Positions 1 to 8,206 of a stretch of DNA of 64,000 bases are shown piece after piece (position 1 is the stretch's first letter; every line of letters begins with the position of its first letter). Both the position numbers and the translations under genes were made by a program. The notes beneath the pieces are model-generated. The model worked only from the letters and a program-made list of their open reading frames with translations. It made no database searches and was not told the origin of the DNA. Where the stretch lies: positions 248,001 through 312,000 of the forward strand of contig DASSSY010000008.1 in assembly GCA_035708205.1 (NCBI GenBank). The letters run 5' to 3'. Source of the DNA: DASSSY01 sp035708205 (lineage in GTDB: Bacteria > Bacteroidota > Bacteroidia > Chitinophagales > Chitinophagaceae).

Positions 1-2
1 TC

Positions 3-2555
3 CCGGGCAATGGCTATGAATATTATATGGACACCACGAACACGGCGCCTACGGATACGACAACGGCTACCGGCACGTCAACGGATACCTTCGAGTCTGT
101 ATCCGGGCTCACGGCCAATACGCAATATTATGTTTGGGTACGCTCGGTTTGCAGCGGCACGGACAAAAGCGTATGGACCGGTCCGGTCAGCTTTACCACG
201 TTGTGTAATTCAACCACCGTTCCTTACATAGCCCCGATCGCGGCAGCCGTCACTCCGGGAATACCCGAATGTATGATCACCGAATTGTTGAACCCTAACG
301 ATCCCGGCTGGTTTACCAGCTCTGATTATGCCAATGGCTTTACAGGCACTTACCTGGCCTGTACCTATACTGATGCTGGCTATGGCGCCCTGGACAGCTG
401 GATATATACCCCCGGTCTGAACCTGACAGGTGGGAAAGTGTATAAGGTCAGCTTCAGGTATGGTAATAATTCAACTTATTACACCGAAAAATTAGCAGTG
501 GCATTTGGTGATGCCTCATCTGCCACTGCCATGACCAATACGCTTTTCGACAATACCGATATCAGCATGGACGATGGTGTGGATACCACCGTTTATTTCA
601 TCGCCCCGGCGACGGATACCTACTATGTCGGCTTCCATGCCCATTCCGATGAGAATGAATATGACCTTTATCTAAGTAATATTTCCGTGGATACCCTGCC
701 TGCCTGCGCAACAGCGAGCACGCTCTCCGCGACAAATATTACGGCAACCGGCGCGGTCATCAGCTGGACCGGTACACAGGGCCATTATCTGATCGAATAC
801 GGCCCAAGCGGATTTGCACCGGGAACCGGCACGCTGGTCAATTCCACGACCAATAGCTACACATTGAGCAATTTGGATCCGAACACCGCTTATGATTTTT
901 ATGTGAAAGGTATTTGTGTGCCGGGCTTTGATTCTGCGGACTGGTCAGCGGCAAAGACCTTTTCTACTATTTGTAATGTACCTGCAAACAACCTTGGCCC
1001 CGACCTGATCCTGTGCTCGGGCAATTCCGCTACCCTTGGCACCGGTAACACGGCGGCCGGCACGACTTATCTGTGGAGCGACGGCTCTACCGGCAGTACC
1101 CTTGTCACCAGCAGCGCAGGCACTTATTATTGTACGGTTACCAACACCTTCGGGTGTAGCAAAGCTGATACTATTAACGTGACCATTGGCGTTAACCCGA
1201 CCGTTGATCTGGGTAATGATACCGGGATTTGCTCCGGCAGCTACATCACCCTGAACGCCGGCAACCAGCCGACAGGCTCTACTTATCTTTGGAGTAACGG
1301 TTCATCGGGTAATAGTTTGTCTGTTAATACCGCCGGAAGCTATTCCGTAGCGGTTACGAATGCCAGCGGCTGCATGGCTTCCGATACGGTAGACGTGACG
1401 GTTAATGCCCTACCTGTCGTTAACTTAGGCGCGGATACCGTTTTGTGTGCCGGAACGATAACCCTGTCGCCGGGCGGCCAGTCGGCCGGCAGCACCTACA
1501 TGTGGAGTGACGGATCGACCGGCGGCACGCTAATGGTGAGCGCTCTTGGTACTTATAGCGTAACGGTAACAACAGCTTCCGGCTGTACCGGTACGGATGC
1601 AATTAATATAAGCGCAGGCGCGGTTCCTGTTCTTGATTTGGGCGCGGATACTACATTTTGCAGTGGACATTCCGTGACTTTATCCGCTGGTCCGCAGGCG
1701 GCCGGCAGCACCTATCTTTGGAATGATGGTTCCGTAAGCAATACGCTGGCTGTAGCTACCGGAGGCCATTATTCCGTGACGGTAACCCTCCCAACCGGCT
1801 GCCACGCTTCGGATACCGTTACGGTTACGGTCACACAAACGCCCGTCATCAGTTTGGGGGCGGACACCATGATCTGTACCGGAACGGGCATTACTTTAGA
1901 TGCCGGCGTACAGGCGCCGGGCACGGCTTTTCTCTGGAGTACCTCGGATACGACGCAATCAGTTACCGTTACGGATTCCGGTATGTATAGCGTTGTGGCC
2001 GACAATAGCGGCTGTATTGCGGCCGACTCCATCATGATCGGCATGATCCCCCTTCCGCATGTCGATTCCATAAGCGCGACAGCCATTGCCGGAGGCTCCT
2101 TTAGCTTTACGGCTTACGGCGTTGAGCATGCCATTACCTATGATTGGAACTTTGGTGATGGTGTTCATTCCTTCAATCATGTTCCGGAGCACAATTACGA
2201 CCAGGACGGTGCCTATACCGTTACCTTGATCGTATCTAACGATTGCGGCGCCGATACGATCTCAATGATCGTCGAAGCCAGCACGGGCATTCATCAGGTA
2301 AGCCTGAGCAAAGACGAGTTGAAGCTGTATCCGAACCCGGCCCGCGAAAAGGTAACCCTTAAAAATGAAAGTCCTTTCAAAATGAGATCTGTCCAGGTGT
2401 ATAATATTCTAGGGCAGGAAGTATTTAACGGCAAAACCGGTAACGTCCGGGCCTATGAGCTTCATGTCCAGGGACTTGCTGCCGGCATGTATAACCTTCG
2501 CGTCAACTTTACGGATGGCAGCTGGACCAGCCGAAAGTTTGAAGTGAATCCATAA
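3..2555 (+). CDS. T9SS type A surface protein with five Ig-like repeats (5' partial)
   Basis: The reading frame is open from the first full codon, so the gene begins before the window; an internal ATG at 27 is not the start, because the codons before it (PGNGYEYY) match an internal repeat of the next gene. About 850 residues are visible: the end of one fibronectin-III-like unit, a beta-sandwich region, another FN3-like unit ending near nt 970, five tandem Ig-like repeats of about 71 residues, a PKD-like domain (nt 2060-2280, WNFGDG motif), and a C-terminal type A sorting domain (LYPNPAR, then YNILGQEVF). It is probably secreted by the type IX system and anchored at or released from the surface as an adhesin or matrix protein; the ligand is unknown. 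It is a tandem paralogue of the gene at 2800. The family assignment is secure, the function is inferred. Confidence 0.9.
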   Translation, partial: PGNGYEYYMDTTNTAPTDTTTATGTSTDTFESVSGLTANTQYYVWVRSVCSGTDKSVWTGPVSFTTLCNSTTVPYIAPIAAAVTPGIPECMITELLNPNDPGWFTSSDYANGFTGTYLACTYTDAGYGALDSWIYTPGLNLTGGKVYKVSFRYGNNSTYYTEKLAVAFGDASSATAMTNTLFDNTDISMDDGVDTTVYFIAPATDTYYVGFHAHSDENEYDLYLSNISVDTLPACATASTLSATNITATGAVISWTGTQGHYLIEYGPSGFAPGTGTLVNSTTNSYTLSNLDPNTAYDFYVKGICVPGFDSADWSAAKTFSTICNVPANNLGPDLILCSGNSATLGTGNTAAGTTYLWSDGSTGSTLVTSSAGTYYCTVTNTFGCSKADTINVTIGVNPTVDLGNDTGICSGSYITLNAGNQPTGSTYLWSNGSSGNSLSVNTAGSYSVAVTNASGCMASDTVDVTVNALPVVNLGADTVLCAGTITLSPGGQSAGSTYMWSDGSTGGTLMVSALGTYSVTVTTASGCTGTDAINISAGAVPVLDLGADTTFCSGHSVTLSAGPQAAGSTYLWNDGSVSNTLAVATGGHYSVTVTLPTGCHASDTVTVTVTQTPVISLGADTMICTGTGITLDAGVQAPGTAFLWSTSDTTQSVTVTDSGMYSVVADNSGCIAADSIMIGMIPLPHVDSISATAIAGGSFSFTAYGVEHAITYDWNFGDGVHSFNHVPEHNYDQDGAYTVTLIVSNDCGADTISMIVEASTGIHQVSLSKDELKLYPNPAREKVTLKNESPFKMRSVQVYNILGQEVFNGKTGNVRAYELHVQGLAAGMYNLRVNFTDGSWTSRKFEVNP
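996..2050 (+). repeat. Five tandem Ig-like coding repeats
   Basis: Five in-frame units start near 996, 1203, 1419, 1632 and 1848, spaced 207-216 nt. Each begins with LG-D---C, carries a YLWS/N-DGS core, then G-Y-V and a second Cys followed by D. The paired Cys residues suggest one disulfide per unit. The neighbouring paralogue has only two copies (from about 6145 and 6361), so unit number differs between the paralogues. Confidence 0.85.
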
Positions 2556-2574
2556 GGAATATTAAAACATTTTC

Positions 2575-2604
2575 AGGGCCTGCTCATAACTGAGCGGGCC
2601 CTTT
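2575..2604 (+). terminator. Rho-independent terminator after the first T9SS gene
   Basis: Stem AGGGCC/GGCCCT and GCTCA/TGAGC (one-base mismatch between them) with a TAAC loop, followed by TTT, 20 nt after the stop codon. Confidence 0.75.
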
Positions 2605-2716
2605 GTCGTTAGCTTTAACTCATCACTTTATCACCGCAAACTTTGCAAGCCTTAATCTTTATTAAAAAGTCTAAAAAAAATCAAGGCGGAAAATGCTATT
2701 TAACAGAAAAAAACAT

Positions 2717-2724
2717 TAGGTTTG
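2717..2724 (+). promoter_or_regulatory. -7 box of the 2800 gene
   Basis: TAGGTTTG fits the Bacteroidota -7 consensus TAnnTTTG, 75 nt upstream of the chosen ATG. No convincing -33 TTTG was found. Confidence 0.45.
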
Positions 2725-2799
2725 TGAGCTCAGCAGGCAAAATATGCGCTGCAGTGTTAATGGTATTTGTTAATCAGCACAAATTCTAAATCAAATCTT

Positions 2800-5700
2800 A
2801 TGAAAAAAATGAACACAAAAACATTCTTTAATTGGCGGAAGGCGGGCGTGACAGGCTTGTTGGCCGCCGGTATGGCGTTGTTTTCTTTGGGAAGCAGCTA
2901 TGGGCAATGTACTACTATTACAACATTGCCTTGGGCTGAAGATTTTAGCAGTGGCTCTATACCATCCAGTTGCTGGACGAATGAAAGTAGTTCAACATCT
3001 TCAAATGCCCTTTGGAAGTTTTCGGGCACGCCGGGTTACGGGGCTCAAAACAATGGTAAAACAAGCGGCACTTTTGCCTGGGTCGATGCCTCTTCACCAT
3101 ATACAGGAATACATGACGTTGCTTTAATTACGCCATCCATCAACGTATCCTCCTTGACAACACCTTATCTCAGATTTGAATGGTTTAAAAACAATCAGGA
3201 CCCTGTTAACTATGGCAATAACCAATTAAGCGTTGAGGTCAGCAGTAATGGAGGGACAACTTGGACCAGTGTTTTCTCTGATACCACCAATGATCCTAAT
3301 TGGCGTTGGGTAGGCATTTCATTGGCTAGTTTTGCAAACTCGACCATACAAATCAAATTTGTGGTTGATAAGGATTTAACCGGCAACGGATATTTCTATG
3401 ATGATCTATTGTTGGATAATATAACCGTGATGGAAGCGCCTACTTGCTTCGCCCCGTTAACTTTTTCTAATTCGAATATTACAAGCAGTACTGCGACCGA
3501 AACCTGGAATAAACCTTCTGTCGTCCCGGGGAACGGCTATCAATATTATTACAATACTTCGGGCACAACGCCAACGGCTTCTACAGCAGCACTAGGTTCT
3601 TCAACTGATACATTTGCTAATTTAACAGGCTTAAGCCCTAATACATTATATTATTTTTGGACGCGATCTGTTTGTAGTTCAACTGATACGAGTGAATGGT
3701 CTCTAAACCATGATGAATTTACAACCCCTTGCAATCCGTTTGCCGTTCCTTATTTTGAAGGGTTTGAAACCGGTTATACAAATGCTACGGAAGTCGGTGG
3801 GTGTATTTCTCAAGAAATGATTTCCAACCAGGAATGGAAAGCATATAATAATGCAACAAGCTACAATAGAACCCCAAGAACTGGCAATTGGGATGCAGCG
3901 TTAAGATATGGCTCAGAATCCTGGATGTTTATTCCAATTAATTTGACTGGCGGAACGCCATACCGGTTAAAGTTTTATGCGAGACAAGATGGTGCAACCG
4001 CTACTGATGCCTCAATTGATGCTGCTTATGGTACTGCACCGAACAGCACTGCTATGACCAACTCTCTTATTGCATCTACAGGACTTGTCAATGGTGGTTA
4101 TCAGCAATTTTTAGTGGATTTTGTTCCGGGTACAACTGGTACTTATTATGTTGGTATTCATGGCGATATTAATGGATCACCTTGGTACATTACTTTAGAT
4201 GATATATCAATTGAAACATCCCCCTCTTGTATCGAGCCTGCAACCTTAGCCAGTTCAAATGTTACACCCACTGCCGCAACGGTTAACTGGAATGTTCCCG
4301 CTGTTGTGCCCGGGAACGGCTATGCATATTATTATAATACTACGGGTGTGGCGCCAACGGCAAGCACAACCGCCAGCGGCAGCGCTACCACTAATTCTGC
4401 CAATTTAAGCAGCTTAACGCAAAATACACTTTATTATTTCTGGGTACGTTCCATGTGTAGCGCCACTGATACCAGCGACTGGTCAACAGTGCTGACTTTC
4501 CGTACACCACAGATGCCGGCCACTTTGCCTTATGCCGATAACTTTACCTCAACCGGCGGTAACTGGACGATGCTGGGCGATAATCAAATCAATCAATGGG
4601 CAGCCGGCAGCGCCACAGGTAATACCGGTAACAGTATGTATATATCCAATGACGGCGGTGTCTCAAATGCTTATTCAACCGGGTCCATCTCAGTATCCCA
4701 AACCTACAGGGATATCGTATTGCCGGCAGGGGCCAATCCTTTCGATTTATTTTTCGATTGGAAGATGAAAGGTGAAGGTGCCGTCCCCAACACCCAATGG
4801 GACTATTTCAGGGTTTGGTTGGTGCCGAATACTTTCGAACCGACAGCCGGTACGCAGATCTCAGCTTTCTCCTCAAACGGGCAGCAATTCGGAAACAATT
4901 TTAATGACCCTAACGGGACCGGAAGCTGGCATACGGAACATTACATTATTCCCAATACCTATGCCGGCGATACCGTGCGTTTGGTATTTGAATGGCGCAA
5001 TGACGGTAGTGGCGGTACCCAGCCGCCGGCGGCTATTGATAATGTGAATGTGTCCATTATTACCTGCATCACACCGGACAGCCTTAAGGCGGACAATATT
5101 ACCACAACGACTGCCGATATTAACTGGGCAACACCGGCCATCACGCCTGGTACCGGTTATGATTACTACTATAATACTACCGGTACGGCACCGACGGCCG
5201 GCACAATAGTTTCCGGGTCGTCAACAGATACTTTTGCCAGTTTAACTAACCTTACCCAAAACACAACTTATTACGTATGGGTACGGTCTGTTTGCAGCAG
5301 CAGCGATAAAAGTTACTGGTCGCCGATACCGACCGTTTTTACTACCGAGTGTAATACGGCAGATGTACCTTATACGGTGCCTATGGCAACGGCCACAGCT
5401 CCGGGGTTGCCGGATTGTATGAGCGAACAGGCATTAAACCCGAACGATAATGAAGGATGGTATGTTTCTTCCGGTTATCCTGGCTCTTCCTACGGCTTTA
5501 GCGGTGATTACCTGGAATCCGATTACACCGGATATTATGATGGACCAGTGGACAACTGGGTGTACACCAATAAGATCAATATGAATGCGGGGACCTACTA
5601 TAAGCTAAGCTTTAAATATGGCAATAACAGCTCTTCCAACACAGAAAAGCTAGCTGTGGCTTATGGTCGCGCGGCAAACGCCGACAGCATGAGCGCCCCG

Positions 5701-7074
5701 GTCTTCGATGATACGACCATTCAGTTTGCCGGAGCTGTAGACACCAATGTATATTTTATGGTACCTACTTCCGGCGCTTATTATATCGGCTTCCATGCCC
5801 ATTCTGATGCGGATCAGTATTATCTGTTCTTAAGTAATATTGTGGTGGATTCTTTGCCGACCTGCCAGGTGGCTAATTCTTTAATCGCTAATAATATTAC
5901 GACCAATTCTGCCAATGTCGCCTGGTTTGGGACAGCTTTGGAATATAGAGTGGAATATGGTGAATCAGGCTTTACTTTAGGATCGGGTACCCAGGTTTCA
6001 TCAACCTCAGGTACTTATCAGCTAACCGGACTGAACCCAAATACCACTTATAATTTTTATGTTAGGGATGTTTGTGTTCCTGGTATTGATTCAGCAGACT
6101 GGTCGGCAGCCGGAATGTTCACGACGCTTTGCGATACGCCGGCCGTTTCTCTCGGCCATGATACGGCTTTTTGTACCGGCGGCACCATTATCCTGCATAC
6201 CGGCAATTCTGATACCGGCAGAACGGTTCTTTGGAACGACGGTTCGTCAGCGGACAGCTTAGTGGTAAATGCTACAGGTACTTATTATGTGACCGTCACT
6301 AACCAGTTTGGCTGCTCGGCCACCGATACCGCGCATATCAATGTAAAGACCTATCCGGTAATTGATCTGGGCAATGATACGACCATCTGTTCCGGTAATG
6401 TACTGACTCTGAATGCCGGTACGCAACCGTTTGGTACGACCTTCTACTGGAGTACGACGCAAACCACCCAGACCATCCAGGTCAGCGATTCCGGGAAGTA
6501 TAAGGTTACTGCCAATAACCATGGCTGTATTTCGTCAGATTCCATTCAGGTTTCCGAGATCGCGGCACCACATTTGAGCGGTATTACGATTACACAAAAT
6601 ACGGATGGCTCTTATTCCTGTTCTGCTTCCGGCGTACAAAATGCTACCGGGTATCATTGGGATTTTGGAGATGGCAGCGCCAGCTCAACGAGTGTCAGCC
6701 CAACCCATACCTATACCAATACGGGTAACTATACGGTAACCTTAGTGGTTTCCAACGCTTGTGGCTCTGACTCCGCATCCGCTAATGTGCGTTTTATCGC
6801 TGCCGGTATCCATCAGGTCAGCTTAGATAAGGATCAATTGAAGTTATATCCGAATCCGGCGCGTGATCGTGTGACGCTGAAGAACGAAAGCCCGTATAAA
6901 ATGGCATCTGTTTCCGTTTACAATATTCTGGGCCAGGAAGTGTTCCAGGATAATACAAATAATCAGTCGGAATATGAACTGGACGTCCAGGGTTTTGCAC
7001 CCGGTATGTACAACATCAAAATAACATTTACAGACGGTAATTGGGTCAGCCGCAAGTTTGAAATAAGAAAATAG
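2800..7074 (+). CDS. Giant T9SS type A surface protein with FN3, Ig-like and PKD domains
   Basis: The protein has 1424 residues. The ATG at 2800 is preferred over an upstream in-frame TTG (2767) because it puts a charged stretch (KKMNTK) directly before a hydrophobic signal segment (GLLAAGMALFSLGSSYG). After the signal peptide come a MAM/jelly-roll-like domain, alternating FN3-like units (each ending in Y-W-RS-CS-TD-S-WS) and beta-sandwich domains with a DDI/DNI motif, two Ig-like repeats (from about 6145 and 6361), a PKD domain (WDFGDGS) and a type A sorting tail (KLYPNPARD, YNILGQEVF). It is likely exported by the type IX system. From about 5340 onward it aligns domain for domain with the upstream partial gene. 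The first third (about 2900-4450) looks AT-richer than the remainder, suggesting a mosaic origin. The ligand is unknown. Confidence 0.92.
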   Translation: MKKMNTKTFFNWRKAGVTGLLAAGMALFSLGSSYGQCTTITTLPWAEDFSSGSIPSSCWTNESSSTSSNALWKFSGTPGYGAQNNGKTSGTFAWVDASSPYTGIHDVALITPSINVSSLTTPYLRFEWFKNNQDPVNYGNNQLSVEVSSNGGTTWTSVFSDTTNDPNWRWVGISLASFANSTIQIKFVVDKDLTGNGYFYDDLLLDNITVMEAPTCFAPLTFSNSNITSSTATETWNKPSVVPGNGYQYYYNTSGTTPTASTAALGSSTDTFANLTGLSPNTLYYFWTRSVCSSTDTSEWSLNHDEFTTPCNPFAVPYFEGFETGYTNATEVGGCISQEMISNQEWKAYNNATSYNRTPRTGNWDAALRYGSESWMFIPINLTGGTPYRLKFYARQDGATATDASIDAAYGTAPNSTAMTNSLIASTGLVNGGYQQFLVDFVPGTTGTYYVGIHGDINGSPWYITLDDISIETSPSCIEPATLASSNVTPTAATVNWNVPAVVPGNGYAYYYNTTGVAPTASTTASGSATTNSANLSSLTQNTLYYFWVRSMCSATDTSDWSTVLTFRTPQMPATLPYADNFTSTGGNWTMLGDNQINQWAAGSATGNTGNSMYISNDGGVSNAYSTGSISVSQTYRDIVLPAGANPFDLFFDWKMKGEGAVPNTQWDYFRVWLVPNTFEPTAGTQISAFSSNGQQFGNNFNDPNGTGSWHTEHYIIPNTYAGDTVRLVFEWRNDGSGGTQPPAAIDNVNVSIITCITPDSLKADNITTTTADINWATPAITPGTGYDYYYNTTGTAPTAGTIVSGSSTDTFASLTNLTQNTTYYVWVRSVCSSSDKSYWSPIPTVFTTECNTADVPYTVPMATATAPGLPDCMSEQALNPNDNEGWYVSSGYPGSSYGFSGDYLESDYTGYYDGPVDNWVYTNKINMNAGTYYKLSFKYGNNSSSNTEKLAVAYGRAANADSMSAPVFDDTTIQFAGAVDTNVYFMVPTSGAYYIGFHAHSDADQYYLFLSNIVVDSLPTCQVANSLIANNITTNSANVAWFGTALEYRVEYGESGFTLGSGTQVSSTSGTYQLTGLNPNTTYNFYVRDVCVPGIDSADWSAAGMFTTLCDTPAVSLGHDTAFCTGGTIILHTGNSDTGRTVLWNDGSSADSLVVNATGTYYVTVTNQFGCSATDTAHINVKTYPVIDLGNDTTICSGNVLTLNAGTQPFGTTFYWSTTQTTQTIQVSDSGKYKVTANNHGCISSDSIQVSEIAAPHLSGITITQNTDGSYSCSASGVQNATGYHWDFGDGSASSTSVSPTHTYTNTGNYTVTLVVSNACGSDSASANVRFIAAGIHQVSLDKDQLKLYPNPARDRVTLKNESPYKMASVSVYNILGQEVFQDNTNNQSEYELDVQGFAPGMYNIKITFTDGNWVSRKFEIRK

Positions 7075-7107
7075 AAGTTTGTGTGGTGTTTTTTTTCATA
7101 ATGATTA

Positions 7108-7138
7108 AACGTCCTGTAGTCTTACAGGACGTTTTTTA
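7108..7138 (+). terminator. Rho-independent terminator
   Basis: A perfect 11-bp stem (AACGTCCTGTA / TACAGGACGTT) with a GTCT loop is followed by a T run, 33 nt after the stop of the giant T9SS gene. Confidence 0.9.
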
Positions 7139-7369
7139 TAAATAGCCGGGATATGGATTGTGAAAGAAAAGGCTGATGTGACAGGCGGCCAGGCTCAAAT
7201 TCCACCGTTCGATTTCTTATTCATGAAAAGGCCCGATGGCTAACGTTGATGAATATCCCGGGAAAGGCATCGGTTGTTATACCGTTTGGAGATTTATTTA
7301 ACGCCCGTACTCGGATCGTTATAATTTTGATTGAGAAGTGGCTGGTTATTTCCCTGGAGCGTTCCCGAT

Positions 7370-7561
7370 TTATCCTTTCTGGGTTCTCATATCCTGCACA
7401 TTATTGTCCAGCAGCCATTTGTAAAAGGTATCTACATTGTCGGGAAAGAAATGAATAATATCGCCCGATACAAGCAAGATCGTAAAGAAATCAGTGGCGG
7501 CAAGAAATTTTATCAATTGATTCGCCGTATAATCAAATCCCGGGTATCTTTTTGAAGGCAT
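7370..7561 (-). CDS. Small conserved-looking protein of unknown function
   Basis: This is a 63-residue ORF in an otherwise gene-poor gap. Its composition looks coding: a predicted helix (YTANQLIKFLAATDFF), a short strand (TILLVSGDIIHFF) and a second helix (DTFYKWLLDNNVQDM), like a compact alpha/beta domain. I do not recognise the family. It has no signal peptide or membrane segment. It lies directly downstream, on the same strand, of the hairpin and nested palindrome at 7589-7742, which could be its leader or an inserted repeat. It may be a whole small gene or the surviving end of a larger one. Confidence 0.5.
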   Translation of the reverse strand: MPSKRYPGFDYTANQLIKFLAATDFFTILLVSGDIIHFFPDNVDTFYKWLLDNNVQDMRTQKG

Positions 7562-7588
7562 AACAGCTTATTATGATCTTTCTACACT

Positions 7589-7742
7589 GTTGCAGCCTCT
7601 GCCCGAAAAAGGCGCAGGCTACAACCTACCGCACTGAGGTCTTAGGAAAACCCGGCAACGATAAGTGCGCCCACGCCATTGCGTGAGCGTTTCTCACTTA
7701 TGTCCCATTGCCTATAATGAAAGTTCCTAAGTTTCAGTGCGG
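7589..7742. repeat. Hairpin plus nested palindromic element (REP/BIME-like or structured RNA)
   Basis: Two structures sit side by side. 7589-7625 is a hairpin with a 10-bp outer stem (one G-T pair), a 2x2 internal mismatch, a 3-bp inner stem and a 6-nt loop. 7629-7742 is a four-tier palindrome: 7629-7637 pairs with 7734-7742 (9 bp), 7641-7648 with 7724-7731 (8 bp), 7654-7658 with 7708-7712, 7661-7667 with 7695-7701 (7 bp), capped by 7668-7670/7687-7689 and the hairpin 7672-7676/7681-7685 around CATT. It encodes no credible protein. It could be a REP/BIME unit mobilised by a RAYT transposase encoded elsewhere, a MITE, or a small structured RNA. Confidence 0.6.
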
Positions 7743-8146
7743 GACCAAAAGCTTAAAACGCTTTGGTAATAATTTTGACAAAGGTAATTTATTGCCTGGT
7801 AATTTGAATATCCTGGAAAAAGAAAATCATAGAATGCCATTTGGACTTATAGCTGGCATGGTTTTGTGGTTGGTTGGACATGCGACCGCAGGTGAAAAGA
7901 GATAAATTTCAGCTGTGCCAAATAAGGTACCTAAATATTAATGCTTCCCTTATAATACAACCCGACGGTATCGGAGTGGGGAAAAAGGGTAATTGATCAA
8001 TGAAAGGGCAAAAAGAGCGGAATTATATCCATTATTTTGCTGAATGCGTGTAAAAGTGGTAGTACAAGGTCAGACCACATTACGGGATTGACTTTTATGG
8101 TGCAGAATTGCTGTTGCCTATTTGGACTTGTTCGCCTGAACGAATA
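7743..8146. other. Gene-poor gap with a possible decayed small lipoprotein
   Basis: No intact gene is convincing here. An ATG at 8000 opens a short peptide starting MKGQKERN; changing frame shortly after gives a hydrophobic run ending in a lipobox-like LLNAC and then KSGSTRSDH, stopping near 8145. This looks like a frame-disrupted lipoprotein leader, but the evidence is thin. A TAATTTTG box lies at 7770-7777 on the plus strand. Confidence 0.3.
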
Positions 8147-8183
8147 AACAGAGGCTGTCCCGGTTTTTGAAACAGCCTCTGTT
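8147..8183 (-). terminator. Terminator of pruA
   Basis: A 12-bp stem (AACAGAGGCTGT / ACAGCCTCTGTT) with a 13-nt loop lies 24 nt beyond the pruA stop. On the minus strand it is followed by TTTATT. Confidence 0.8.
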
Positions 8184-8206
8184 TGGGATTTATAAGTATC
8201 CGTACC

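Noticed and set aside
7629..7742. Considered as SRP RNA, 6S RNA or tmRNA
   Set aside because: The SRP apical GGAA/AGCAG motif, the 6S central-bubble layout and the tmRNA tRNA-like ends are all missing.
7708..7905. A 65-codon plus-strand frame
   Set aside because: Its 5' end is part of the palindromic element and the remainder shows no coding bias.
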